DNA of 64,000 nt, from assembly GCA_041746105.1 (NCBI GenBank), contig JBGTHP010000047.1:8808-72807 (forward strand), given 5' to 3'. The notes beneath the pieces were generated by a model. It searched no databases. It was not told the DNA's origin and saw only the letters and a list, made by a program, of their open reading frames with translations. This DNA comes from JBFHRE01 sp041746105 (GTDB lineage Bacteria; Actinomycetota; Acidimicrobiia; Spongiisociales; ZC4RG35). Made by a program: the position numbers and the translations under genes. This document shows, in pieces, positions 34,171 to 42,663 of this stretch. Position 1 is the first letter of the stretch. Each line of letters opens with the position of its first letter.

Positions 34171-34631
34171 TGCAAGTCACGGTGACCATCAATGGAGTCG
34201 CTCAGACTCACGACGTCGAACCCCGCAAACTCCTCGTCGACTTCATCCGCGACGACGCCGGGCTCACCGGCACCCACATCGGATGTGACACAACCTCCTG
34301 CGGAGCATGCACCGTTCTCGTGGACGGCACACCGATGAAGTCGTGCACGATGTTCGCAGTCCAGGCCAACGGACACGCTGTCAAAACGGTCGAAGGACTC
34401 AAGCAGGACGGGGCGCTGCACCCGATCCAGTCGGCTTTCAAAGAAAACCACGGTCTTCAATGCGGCTTCTGCACCCCGGGGATGATGATGGTGGGTTCGG
34501 CTCTGATCGAAACGAACCCTGAGCCGTCGGACGATGAAGTGCGCTGGGCAATCAGCGGCAACATCTGTCGTTGCACCGGTTACACGAACATCGTTGCGTC
34601 GATCCAGGCCGCTGGAAAGGAACTGGTATGA
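34170..34631 (+). CDS. coxS: CO dehydrogenase small (2Fe-2S) subunit
   Basis: A 153-residue protein with two [2Fe-2S] domains. The plant-ferredoxin-like N-domain has GCDTTSCGACTVLVDGTPMKSC; the helical C-domain has CGFCTPGMMM and CRCTGYTNI. These eight cysteines bind the two clusters that pass electrons from the Mo-Cu site of CoxL to the FAD of CoxM. Family length is about 160 residues, so it is complete. It overlaps both neighbours (ATG at 34170 with the coxM stop; ATGA at 34628 with coxL). Confidence 0.93.
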   Translation: MQVTVTINGVAQTHDVEPRKLLVDFIRDDAGLTGTHIGCDTTSCGACTVLVDGTPMKSCTMFAVQANGHAVKTVEGLKQDGALHPIQSAFKENHGLQCGFCTPGMMMVGSALIETNPEPSDDEVRWAISGNICRCTGYTNIVASIQAAGKELV

Positions 34632-36994
34632 CCACTACCCACCACGAACTTCGAACTACCCCAGAAGTGGGCGGGATCGGTCATTCGATTCTGCGCAAGG
34701 AAGACGATCGGTTCATCCAGGGTGCCGGGAACTATCTCGACGATGTAAAGCTCCCTGGGATGCTCCATATGGCGATCCTGCGCTCGCCGCTGGCGCATGC
34801 CCGCATCATCTCGATCGACAGCTCGGAGGCGATGGCGATCCCGGGAGTCATCGCCGTGGTGACGGGTGAGATGCTCGCCGGGTACAACCTGGCGTGGATG
34901 CCAACTCTCTCGGGTGACACCCAGGCGGTTCTGGCGACCGACAAGGTCCGTTATCAGGGCCAGGAAGTAGCCGCGGTCATTGCCACCGACCCCTACATCG
35001 CCAAGGATGCGCTTGCGGGGATCATCGTCGACTACGAGGAATTGCAGGCGATCACAACGCCGCAGCAATCACTCGCCACCGACGTGTTGATCCGCGACGA
35101 AAAAGAAGGCCAGACCGACAACGTTGCCTATGAGTGGGAGGCAGGAGACAAGGCACTCACGGACGCGGCTTTTGCCGCCGCCGCTCGGATTGTCTCATTG
35201 GATAGTCACTATCCGAGGTCGCATCCTTCCCCCCTCGAGACTTGTGGCGCCGTTGCCGACGTCGACCCCATCACCGGTCAGGCCACGATCTATCTGACCT
35301 CACAGGCCCCCCACGCCCACCGCACTTTGTTTGCGATCGTCGCCGGTCTGCCGGAGGAGAAAATCCGCATCATTTCGCCGGACATCGGAGGCGGATTTGG
35401 AAACAAGGTGCCGATCTATCCGGGATATGTGGTGGCAACCGCCGCCTCCTTGGTTATCGGCAAACCCGTGAAATGGATAGAAACCAGAAGCGAAAACTTG
35501 ATCTCGACCGGTTTTGCTCGCGATTACCACATGCACGGCGAGTTGGCGATCGATGCCGATGGGCGGATCACGGGTATGCGTGCCTCGATCCTCTCCGATC
35601 AGGGAGCTTTCTTCGCCGACGCCCAGCCGACCAAGCTCAGAGCCGGACTGTTTCACATCTGCACCGGTAGTTACGACTTCGGAGCAGCTCACGTAACCGC
35701 AAAGGGCGCCTTCACCAACAAGGCCCCCGGCGGGGTGGCGTATCGCTGCTCGTTCCGGGTTACCGAGGCGTCGTATTTGATCGAGCGATTGGTGGACAAG
35801 GCGGCCCACGAGATGGGTGACGATCCGGCCGAGTTCCGTAGGCGCAACTTCATCCGGGCCGATCAGTTCCCTTATCTGTCCCCGACCGGTTTCGTCTACG
35901 ACTCTGGCGACTACCACGGTGCGCTCGAGCTGGCGATGGAGATGATCGACTACGACGGTTGGCGGGCGAAGCAGGCCGAACCGCGCGCCGATGGCAAACG
36001 GATCGGCATCGGCATCGCTTCCTTCACCGAGGTTGTCGGCGCCGGCCCCTCCAAGGATTACGACATCGCCGGCCTCAAGATGTTCGACTCCGCCGAGCTC
36101 AGGGTGCATCCCACCGGCAAAGCGATCCTCAAGCTGGGAGTGAAGAGCCAGGGTCAAGGCCACGAGACGACCTTCGCCCAGATCGTCGCAGAAGAATTGG
36201 GCATCCCTGCGAACGACATAAAGGTGGTCGAAGGCGACACCGACAACACCCCTTACGGGTTGGGTACCTACGCGTCGCGTTCAACCCCGGTTGGTGGAGC
36301 GGCGACTGCAATGGTCTCTCGCAAGCTCAGGGAGAAGGCCCAGAAACTGGCGGCACACCTCTTGGAGGCATCCGAAGACGATCTCGATTGGGAACCAGGC
36401 AAGTTCACGGTGCGCGGCTCGAGTGCCAGCGTCACCATCCAAGAATGCGCCTTCGCCGCGTACACCAACCATCCCCAAGGGATGGAAGCCGGACTCGAGG
36501 GTGTGACCTATTACGACCCACCCAACATGACCTACCCGTTTGGCTCGTACATCGTTGTGGTCGAGGTCGACACCGCCGACGGCACCTGGAAGGTACTCGA
36601 CATGGTGGCCGTCGACGACTGCGGCGTCCGGATCAACCCGATGATCGTCGATGGTCAGATAACGGGCGGTCTGACAGAAGGCTTCGCCAAGGCGAACATG
36701 CAATGGCTCAGCTTCGACGAGGACGGGAACTGTATCGGCACCAACTTCTTGGACTATCTGGTCCCGACTGCCTGGGAGACGCCGCGTTTCCGCCTCGGTG
36801 AAACGGTGACACCGTCGCCTCATCACCCGATCGGTGCGAAGGGAGTGGGCGAGTCGGCCACGGTTGGATCTCCTGCTGCTTACGTCAATGCGGTGGTCGA
36901 CGCACTATGGGCCGACGGGGTGACCAACATCGACATGCCGGTTCTGCCGCACCGAGTGTGGGGTGCGGTCAATGGCATAGAAGTCAAGCCTTGA
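34628..36994 (+). CDS. coxL: Aerobic CO dehydrogenase large subunit, form I
   Basis: A 788-residue molybdenum subunit. The decisive motif is APGGVAYRCSFRVTEA (cysteine near residue 374): AYxCSFR is the active-site loop of form I CO dehydrogenase, whose cysteine binds the copper of the Mo-Cu centre. Form II homologues have AYRGAGR. Other xanthine-oxidase-family contacts are present (DIGGGFGNKVPIYPG, SQGQGHETT, and the catalytic glutamate in GAKGVGESATVGSP). The enzyme oxidises CO to CO2 for energy, probably at trace levels. Its start overlaps coxS. The maturation genes coxD and coxE, usually needed for copper/sulfur insertion, are not in the window. Confidence 0.93.
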   Translation: MTTTHHELRTTPEVGGIGHSILRKEDDRFIQGAGNYLDDVKLPGMLHMAILRSPLAHARIISIDSSEAMAIPGVIAVVTGEMLAGYNLAWMPTLSGDTQAVLATDKVRYQGQEVAAVIATDPYIAKDALAGIIVDYEELQAITTPQQSLATDVLIRDEKEGQTDNVAYEWEAGDKALTDAAFAAAARIVSLDSHYPRSHPSPLETCGAVADVDPITGQATIYLTSQAPHAHRTLFAIVAGLPEEKIRIISPDIGGGFGNKVPIYPGYVVATAASLVIGKPVKWIETRSENLISTGFARDYHMHGELAIDADGRITGMRASILSDQGAFFADAQPTKLRAGLFHICTGSYDFGAAHVTAKGAFTNKAPGGVAYRCSFRVTEASYLIERLVDKAAHEMGDDPAEFRRRNFIRADQFPYLSPTGFVYDSGDYHGALELAMEMIDYDGWRAKQAEPRADGKRIGIGIASFTEVVGAGPSKDYDIAGLKMFDSAELRVHPTGKAILKLGVKSQGQGHETTFAQIVAEELGIPANDIKVVEGDTDNTPYGLGTYASRSTPVGGAATAMVSRKLREKAQKLAAHLLEASEDDLDWEPGKFTVRGSSASVTIQECAFAAYTNHPQGMEAGLEGVTYYDPPNMTYPFGSYIVVVEVDTADGTWKVLDMVAVDDCGVRINPMIVDGQITGGLTEGFAKANMQWLSFDEDGNCIGTNFLDYLVPTAWETPRFRLGETVTPSPHHPIGAKGVGESATVGSPAAYVNAVVDALWADGVTNIDMPVLPHRVWGAVNGIEVKP

Positions 36995-36998
36995 GTCG

Positions 36999-37883
36999 AT
37001 GATGGATGTGTTGGGGCGAGCGGCGCAACTGCGCGAGCAGGGCAAGCCGTTCGCCATCGCCACCGTCACCTGGCGCCGGGCACCATCGTCGGGGAAGCCG
37101 GGATCGAAGGCGATCATATATCCAGATGGGACGGTTGAAGGTTGGATGGGAGGCGCCTGCGCCCAGCCGACGGTGGTACGAAACGCGCTGGAGGCGCTGG
37201 TCGATGGACGCCCTCGTACCCTGGTGCTGGGCGAGCCCGATCTTCGCGACGGCGTCGTCAACGTGTCGATGGCATGCTCCAGTGAAGGAGCGATGGAGGT
37301 GTTCGTGGAACCGATAGCCGTGACCCAACATCTCGTTGTGGTGGGGTCATCGCCGATGACAGAGCTGCTCGCACGGCTGGCGGCCGAATTGGGCTGGCGG
37401 GTGTCGGCTACGGACGAGTCGGAGATCCTCGACGTCTCTTCCGGGTCATACGTCGTCGTTGCCACCCAGGGCCACTACGACGAACCCGCGGTTCAGGCCG
37501 CACTCGCCACCGATGCCGCATACGTCGGTCTGGTGGCATCGGAGAAGCGGGCGGCCAGTGTGCGAGAATGGCTTCGGAACAACGGCGTGACCGATGAGCA
37601 GCTGGCACGGCTGCGCGCACCCGCCGGACTCGACCTAGGGCACGTGGCCCACGAGGAGATCGCGGTCGCGATCCTCGCCGAGCTGGTGGCGACGCGAGCG
37701 ATGTTGCCGATGGGACAGACGGAGGTTGAAATGCCAGAGGAAGCAATCGACCCGGTATGCGGGATGACGGTGGACGTCGCTACCGCTCGCTGGAGAAGTG
37801 AACATGACGGAAAAACGATCTACTTCTGTGCGCCCGGATGCCAGAAGGCGTATGACGCCAACCCGTCGGCCTTTGCGTCCTGA
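36999..37883 (+). CDS. XdhC-family maturation protein with C-terminal YHS domain
   Basis: A 294-residue protein. The N-terminal part is XdhC/CoxF-like (AIATVTWRRAPSSGKPGSKAIIYPDGTVEGWMGGACAQPTV; Rossmann part HLVVVGSSPMTELLARLA; VGLVASEKRAASVREWL), a factor that helps insert the sulfurated molybdenum cofactor. From about residue 248 there is a YHS metal-binding domain (IDPVCGMTVDVATARW...YFCAPGCQKAYDANP), typical of copper-handling proteins. In a Mo-Cu enzyme operon this suggests a role in copper delivery or sensing, which is inference. Two tandem ATG codons lie at 36999 and 37002. It follows coxL by 4 bp. Confidence 0.82.
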   Translation: MMDVLGRAAQLREQGKPFAIATVTWRRAPSSGKPGSKAIIYPDGTVEGWMGGACAQPTVVRNALEALVDGRPRTLVLGEPDLRDGVVNVSMACSSEGAMEVFVEPIAVTQHLVVVGSSPMTELLARLAAELGWRVSATDESEILDVSSGSYVVVATQGHYDEPAVQAALATDAAYVGLVASEKRAASVREWLRNNGVTDEQLARLRAPAGLDLGHVAHEEIAVAILAELVATRAMLPMGQTEVEMPEEAIDPVCGMTVDVATARWRSEHDGKTIYFCAPGCQKAYDANPSAFAS

Positions 37884-37885
37884 GC

Positions 37886-38437
37886 ATGCAGATATCCCAT
37901 ACCTTTGATGTGGCCCGGCCGGTCGACACCGTCTGGACGTTTTTTCAGGATGTGCCTTCCGTGGCGCAATGCCTTCCCGGCGCCGAACTCACCGAGGACA
38001 AGGGCAACAACGTCTATGCCGGCAAGGTGTCGGTCAAGCTGGGACCGATGACCGCCACTTTTGAAGGGGAGGCCAATGTCACCCCGGACCCTGCCACCAA
38101 AACCGGACTGATCGACGGCAAGGGTGCCGACCGGAGGGGCGGCAGCCGCGGCCAGGTCAAGGTCAACTACGCGTTGGTTGCGGTTGGAACCGGCACCTCG
38201 GTGACGATCGATGCCGACGTCACCCTCTCGGGGGCGGCCGCCCAGTTCGGCCGGACCGGTCTCATCAACGAGATGTCGAATCGGCTCATCACGGAGTTCG
38301 TCGGCTGTGTCGAAGCCAAACTATCCGCCGAAACGGTCGAGGAAGCGGCGCAGGTGACCGCGGGCGAGGTCAAAGGTGTTTCGCTGTTCTTCGCCAGCCT
38401 CATTGCCTGGATCAAGAGGTTGTTCGGAAGGAAGTAG
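37886..38437 (+). CDS. coxG: CoxG-like SRPBCC membrane-anchor protein
   Basis: A 183-residue protein with an SRPBCC/CoxG fold: FDVARPVDTVWTFFQDVPSVAQCLPGAELTE, KVSVKLGPMTATFEGEA, VNYALVAVGTGTSVTIDADVTLSG. The C-terminus has a hydrophobic helix with basic end (LFFASLIAWIKRLFGRK), fitting a membrane anchor. CoxG is thought to recruit CO dehydrogenase to the cytoplasmic membrane and to quinone. It starts 2 bp after the XdhC-YHS gene and ends the cox run. Confidence 0.88.
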   Translation: MQISHTFDVARPVDTVWTFFQDVPSVAQCLPGAELTEDKGNNVYAGKVSVKLGPMTATFEGEANVTPDPATKTGLIDGKGADRRGGSRGQVKVNYALVAVGTGTSVTIDADVTLSGAAAQFGRTGLINEMSNRLITEFVGCVEAKLSAETVEEAAQVTAGEVKGVSLFFASLIAWIKRLFGRK

Positions 38438-38542
38438 CCGGCCTTTCGTGGCTCGGACTGCGCTCGCCGCCGTCGTCAGGAAAATATCGTTGGCTATCGT
38501 AAACGGTGGTTTTTTGTCGTAACGGTTTGATAGGTTGCCGGT

Positions 38543-39673
38543 ATGAGCAGCCATCCACTCATCGGCACTGCGATCGAGCGAAGCGACGACCAGGACTGGT
38601 TGAACGCGGCTCCCACCGACTGGGTGGAACAGCGTCTCGTCGAGTTGGAATCGGTGATTGCGAGCACCCGATCGGAACAGGCGAGGTTGCTGTCAGAGAT
38701 CGACCGGCGCCAGGTTCCCACCGGGGACGGATGCCGGTCTCTCGATGAATGGATCGCCGGTCGCCTCGATGTTTCGTCCGAGACGGCAGCCCATCTCCGC
38801 CTTGTCAGCCGCCGACCGATCGAACCCGAGACGATGAGTTTCGACAAGTTGGTTGCGGTGACCCGACTTGCCGAAGTCACGGACGACGGCTTCGCCATGA
38901 CCATGGCGCCCCTCTTTGACGTCTCCGGGATTCGTCGGCTTGCCGGCCGCCGCAAGGTCACGGCCGATGACGAGAGGGAGACCGCCGACGCTCGCTATCT
39001 GGTGATGCAACCGAACCTCGATCGTTCGTCGTGGAGGACGTGGGGGTTGTTGACGGGCGTCGACGGTGCAGCAGTTGAGAAGGCTCTGGTCGACAGGGCC
39101 GACCAATTCCCGACCCCGCCCGACTGCGAGCGCGACTCGATCGGCCGCCGCATGGCCGATGCCCTCACCTCGATCTGCCAGGACTCACTCGACGGCAACT
39201 CCGGCATTGGCGGCGCCGTTCCTGACGTCACGGTCTTTGTTGACGCCGATGCCCTCGTCGACGGCGATTCTGTATCCGGCGTCCGCACCGGAACGGGTCA
39301 CAGCGTGGGGCCAAGAACCCTCGAAGAGCTTCTCTGTGTCGGCACCATCTCGGTGGTGGCAACAGACGGACTCAAACCGGTGGCCACGTCACGGCGCACG
39401 AGGGCCATCCCCCGTTCTATCCGCCACTTTGTCGCCCGGCGAGACCAGGGCCGGTGCACCGCCGATGGATGTTCGAGCCGCTATCGACTCCAGCCTCATC
39501 ACATTGTTCCGTTCTCCCAAGGGGGTGACCATCACCCAGATAACCTCGCCACGCTGTGCTGGTACCACCACCACATAGTCGTCCACGCCAACGGCTTCGA
39601 GATCGACCCGGCCACCCCGACGCACCGCCGGCGTTTCTACCGATCCAAATCTGGAACCGACCCACCGATCTGA
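38543..39673 (+). CDS. DUF222/HNH endonuclease domain protein (13E12-like)
   Basis: A 376-residue member of the large actinobacterial DUF222-HNH group. The N-terminal 280 residues are helical (EQRLVELESVIASTRSEQARLLSEIDRR, SLDEWIAGRLDVSSETAAHLRLVSRR). The C-terminus has an HNH motif, RDQGRCTADGCSSRYRLQPHHIVPFSQGGDHHPDNLATLCWYHHHIVVH, with zinc-binding cysteines and the catalytic histidine pair. Such genes occur in many copies per genome and may be selfish or defence elements; the real role is unclear. The 105-bp gap before it is AT-rich relative to the rest and probably holds its own promoter. Confidence 0.85.
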   Translation: MSSHPLIGTAIERSDDQDWLNAAPTDWVEQRLVELESVIASTRSEQARLLSEIDRRQVPTGDGCRSLDEWIAGRLDVSSETAAHLRLVSRRPIEPETMSFDKLVAVTRLAEVTDDGFAMTMAPLFDVSGIRRLAGRRKVTADDERETADARYLVMQPNLDRSSWRTWGLLTGVDGAAVEKALVDRADQFPTPPDCERDSIGRRMADALTSICQDSLDGNSGIGGAVPDVTVFVDADALVDGDSVSGVRTGTGHSVGPRTLEELLCVGTISVVATDGLKPVATSRRTRAIPRSIRHFVARRDQGRCTADGCSSRYRLQPHHIVPFSQGGDHHPDNLATLCWYHHHIVVHANGFEIDPATPTHRRRFYRSKSGTDPPI

Positions 39674-39937
39674 TCAATTCACCATCGCGACGCCCCCACG
39701 CCGGGTGGGAGCCGCGCTTCGTCGAAACATCACGTTCCCTCAGATTCTTACGTTCGCCCAGTTCGATTGTTTTGCCGTGCTCCGGTGAGTCCGAGGGTGC
39801 TGGTTAGAGTCCCGCCCATTGTTCAACCGGCGAACTTGGAGGCGAACGGTGAGAGTTCAGATCGCCGTCGTTGAGGTCTCAACCCCACGAACGCATGCCC
39901 TGCAAACCCGGTCGCCGTCCACGATTCTTGAATAGTG
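39674..39937. other. Non-coding gap, 264 bp
   Basis: No coding frame with a plausible start, no tRNA-like clover-leaf and no strong hairpin was seen between the HNH gene and the MFS gene. It is probably the transcript end of the HNH gene plus the promoter of the transporter. Confidence 0.5.
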
Positions 39938-41164
39938 ATGGGACCTGAGCCCATGCCCGAGCCCGCAGGAAGGTGGCACCAGCTCGGTCTCCTCGCCGCA
40001 TCAATGGTCTTGGCGATGACGACCTGGTTTTCGGCGTCGGCGGTGCTGCCGCAACTCTCCATAGAGTGGGACCTCACCACCGCCGCCACCGCCTGGCTGA
40101 CGATCGCGGTTCAGTTGGGTTTCGTGTTCGGCGCTCTGATCTCGGCCGCGCTCAACTTGGCCGATCTGATCGAACCCCGACGCCTCGTCCTTGCCGGCGC
40201 CCTCGGGGCCGCCGCTTCGAATCTGGTGTTGCTTGCGGCAAGCGGGATGGGACTTGCGCTTCCGGCAAGGTTCGCCACCGGCGCTTTTCTGGCAGCTGTT
40301 TACCCGCCTGCCCTCAAGGCGATGTCGACGTGGTTTCGCCGGGGTAGGGGGCTGGCCCTTGGCGTCATGGTGGGCGCGCTCACCCTCGGGTCGGCGCTAC
40401 CGCATTTGGTCAATGGACTCGGCGGAGCCCGATGGCAGACGGTGATCCTGGTGACTTCGATTGCCACCGTTGGTGGCGGAGCCATCGCCGAGTTTTTCAC
40501 CAGAGACGGTCCCCATGTGTTTCCGCGAGCGGTGTTCAACCCCCGCCAGATGGGTCTCATCGCCCGCGACCGGGGCGTGCGGTTGGCGTCGATCGGATAT
40601 TTCGGTCACATGTGGGAGCTGTATGCGATGTGGGCTTGGTTTGCCGCGTTTTTTGCGGACACGATGACACTGAAGGGGAGACCGGACGAAGGCGGGCTTG
40701 TGTCGGTGGTGACGTTTGCGGTGATAGGAGCGGGTGCGATCGGATGTTATCTCGGCGGTGTTCTTGGTGACCGTTGGGGAAGGACCCGGACAACGGCCGC
40801 TGCTATGACGTTATCTGGGCTCTGTGCTCTCGTGATCGGCGGTGTCCGCCATGGCCCGCTCGCTCTGACTGTGATGCTCGCGTTGGTCTGGGGTGTGTCT
40901 GTGGTCGCCGACTCTGCCCAGTTTTCGGCGATGGTGACCGAGGTCGGCGACCAAGCCTATGTGGGAACGGCGGTCACGCTCCAACTGGCGGTCGGGTTCG
41001 TTCTCACCGTCGCCACCATCTGGTTGGTGCCTCAGTTGCGCGACACCGTTGGCTGGGACTGGGCGTTTGTGATTCTGGTTCCAGGACCTCTTCTGGGTGT
41101 GCTGGCGATGGTGCGCCTTGCCCGATCGCCGGTTGCAGTTCACATCGCGGGCGGTAGGGGTTGA
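39938..41164 (+). CDS. MFS transporter
   Basis: A 408-residue permease with about twelve hydrophobic segments (LGLLAASMVLAMTTWFSASAVLPQL, TAWLTIAVQLGFVFGALISAAL, FATGAFLAAVYPPALKAMSTWFRRGRGLALGVMVGALTLGSALPHLVNGLGG). The intracellular loop between helices 2 and 3 and the R-G-x-A-LG-pattern are MFS-like; the sequence resembles nitrate/nitrite or CynX-type MFS members, but substrate cannot be assigned. GTG 39935 and ATG 39938 or 39953 are possible starts. It is a single gene, convergent with the unknown protein at 41178. Confidence 0.82.
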   Translation: MGPEPMPEPAGRWHQLGLLAASMVLAMTTWFSASAVLPQLSIEWDLTTAATAWLTIAVQLGFVFGALISAALNLADLIEPRRLVLAGALGAAASNLVLLAASGMGLALPARFATGAFLAAVYPPALKAMSTWFRRGRGLALGVMVGALTLGSALPHLVNGLGGARWQTVILVTSIATVGGGAIAEFFTRDGPHVFPRAVFNPRQMGLIARDRGVRLASIGYFGHMWELYAMWAWFAAFFADTMTLKGRPDEGGLVSVVTFAVIGAGAIGCYLGGVLGDRWGRTRTTAAAMTLSGLCALVIGGVRHGPLALTVMLALVWGVSVVADSAQFSAMVTEVGDQAYVGTAVTLQLAVGFVLTVATIWLVPQLRDTVGWDWAFVILVPGPLLGVLAMVRLARSPVAVHIAGGRG

Positions 41165-41177
41165 CCTTGACGCCGTT

Positions 41178-41717
41178 TCAGTGGTGGGTGTCGGATCGGG
41201 GACGGACTATGAGATCTACCAGATTCAGCGGGACGACGGTTTCGATCGAATCCACGATCAGAAGAATGTGATCGGAAGCGGCAACCGCTATCACTCCCCG
41301 GTGTTCTGACTCGCCTACCACGATCGTCACCACCTCTCCCGTTTGTTCAAACTCTGCCAGTCGCGCTTTCAGCGTCACCGACCCTTTTGACAATGTGGTT
41401 CCCCCACTTGGACTCTTCACGATCGACCACGTGCAGGTCGAGTAACGAACGTCGACCGACAGATGATCGGTATCGACGCTCATGTAATCCTTTCCTACGT
41501 GGACGACCAGTCCCGTGAGTTCCCCTCGTGGAACGGCGAGCCTCACCGAGTCTCCCCGCTCGGCAATCCCACGCGCAACATCTGCCATCGTTCTTCGGCG
41601 CAGGCGTCCCTGGTGAGTCTCGAGTTCGGTGATTGCCGCCTCATCCAGGATCTCGGAGCCGGCACCGGCCCGTAGATATCTGTTCAGTTCATCAAGAGGC
41701 TCACTCGGTTGAGGCAT
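41178..41717 (-). CDS. Conserved-looking soluble protein of unknown family
   Basis: A 179-residue protein without signal or membrane segment. The N-terminus is helical (EPLDELNRYLRAGAGSEILDEAAITELETHQGRLRRRTMADVARGIAERG); the rest is beta-rich (VRLAVPRGELTGLVVHVGKDYMSVDTDHLSVDV, EVVTIVVGESEHRGVIAVAASDHILLIVD), perhaps a pair of Sm- or PRC-like barrels. I do not recognise a named family. It lies divergent to the Tad pilus operon with the repeat-rich region between them. Function unknown. Confidence 0.65.
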   Translation of the reverse strand: MPQPSEPLDELNRYLRAGAGSEILDEAAITELETHQGRLRRRTMADVARGIAERGDSVRLAVPRGELTGLVVHVGKDYMSVDTDHLSVDVRYSTCTWSIVKSPSGGTTLSKGSVTLKARLAEFEQTGEVVTIVVGESEHRGVIAVAASDHILLIVDSIETVVPLNLVDLIVRPRSDTHH

Positions 41718-41835
41718 TCCTCGACACTAGGTGGGTCGGTGCAGCAGCGCTCCATGAGCAAGGGCAGAGCGAAACACCCTAGGCAGGCCCAAACCTGGCA
41801 CCTACGATGACCTTCGGGAGGAGTGCTTCCGCCTC

Positions 41836-41865
41836 GGCAGGTGGACACTCGGCAGGTGGACACTC
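41836..41865. repeat. Perfect 15-bp tandem duplication
   Basis: The 15-mer GGCAGGTGGACACTC occurs twice head to tail, with no mismatch. It is placed in the promoter region of the Tad operon, 8 bp before a large palindrome. Either a recent duplication or a pair of direct operator half-sites. Confidence 0.85.
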
Positions 41866-41873
41866 GCATGGGT

Positions 41874-41908
41874 ACAGATTCTCCGGCAGCGGCTGCCGGA
41901 GAATCTGT
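41874..41908. promoter_or_regulatory. Perfect 35-bp palindrome before the Tad operon
   Basis: Left arm ACAGATTCTCCGGCAGC, one central G, and the exact 17-nt complement on the right. It ends 27 bp before the GTG of the first pilus gene. No T-run follows, so an ordinary rho-independent terminator is unlikely. It could be a leader hairpin, a dimeric-regulator site or a target for a site-specific enzyme. Confidence 0.85.
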
Positions 41909-41935
41909 CCACCGTTGCGTGGCTAGGGGCTGGGA

Positions 41936-42661
41936 GTGAGCGGACTATTGGGACAACCGGGCACGGGGGATCTGTCATCTGTAGCGGACCGCCGCCCGAA
42001 CCAGACCTTCCCGATCCGCCGTCGACCATGGTGGGCGCGAATATCCGGGGCGCATGTTGCGATGGTGCTCGCGGGTGCTCTGGCGTTGCTATTGAATCTG
42101 TCCCTCCTCCGCAACGATGACCTCATCGAGGTCGCTTCGGTGCGTTCGGCGGTCGAACCTGGCTCGGAGTTTGTGGCTTCGATGGTGGCCTGGGTCGAAG
42201 TGGAAAGCACCACAGACCTAGCCGCACCTCTTGTGGTGCGCTCTGAACTGGGAAACCTGCTCGGAAGAATCGTTTCAGCACCCCTTGCGGCGGGCGATCT
42301 GGTGGTGGAGTCGCTTCTGAACCTGCCGGCAGCGCCATCTGAGTTGCGGTCGTTCTCGATTCCGGTGGCTCCGGCCCATGCCGTCGGCGGCGACGTTTCG
42401 GTCGGTGACATCGTTGATGTGATCGCCACGGTCGACGGGGTTGCGCGGTACGTGGCGATCGGCGCTCCGGTGTTGTCGGTTCCATCGACCGAAAGGCGCG
42501 GTTTGGCAGGCCCTGGTGACTTTTTTGTGGTTGTCGCGGTGGATGCCGACACCGCCCTCATCCTCGCCGGCGCGATCGAATCAAGCGCAATCGACCTGGT
42601 GGTTTCGACCGGTGCGCCCACTCCCAATGTCACAGCGCTCTCCATCACCGAGGGGGATTGA
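41936..42661 (+). CDS. SAF-domain pilus assembly protein, CpaB/RcpC-like
   Basis: A 241-residue protein. A cytoplasmic basic N-terminus precedes one membrane helix (AHVAMVLAGALALLLNLSLL), then an extracytoplasmic SAF domain (SEFVASMVAWVEVES, LGNLLGRIVSAPLAAGDLVVESLL) and the C-terminal RcpC part (SIPVAPAHAVGGDVSVGDIVDVIATVDG). CpaB-like proteins bring Tad pilus components together at the cell envelope. The start is GTG 41936; the sequence before it is repeat-rich. First gene of the nine-gene operon; its stop is 2 bp before the next GTG. Confidence 0.8.
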   Translation: MSGLLGQPGTGDLSSVADRRPNQTFPIRRRPWWARISGAHVAMVLAGALALLLNLSLLRNDDLIEVASVRSAVEPGSEFVASMVAWVEVESTTDLAAPLVVRSELGNLLGRIVSAPLAAGDLVVESLLNLPAAPSELRSFSIPVAPAHAVGGDVSVGDIVDVIATVDGVARYVAIGAPVLSVPSTERRGLAGPGDFFVVVAVDADTALILAGAIESSAIDLVVSTGAPTPNVTALSITEGD

Positions 42662-42663
42662 TC

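Noticed and set aside
34628..36994. Form II (putative) CO dehydrogenase
   Set aside because: The loop reads AYRCSFR, not AYRGAGR, so the form I call is preferred.
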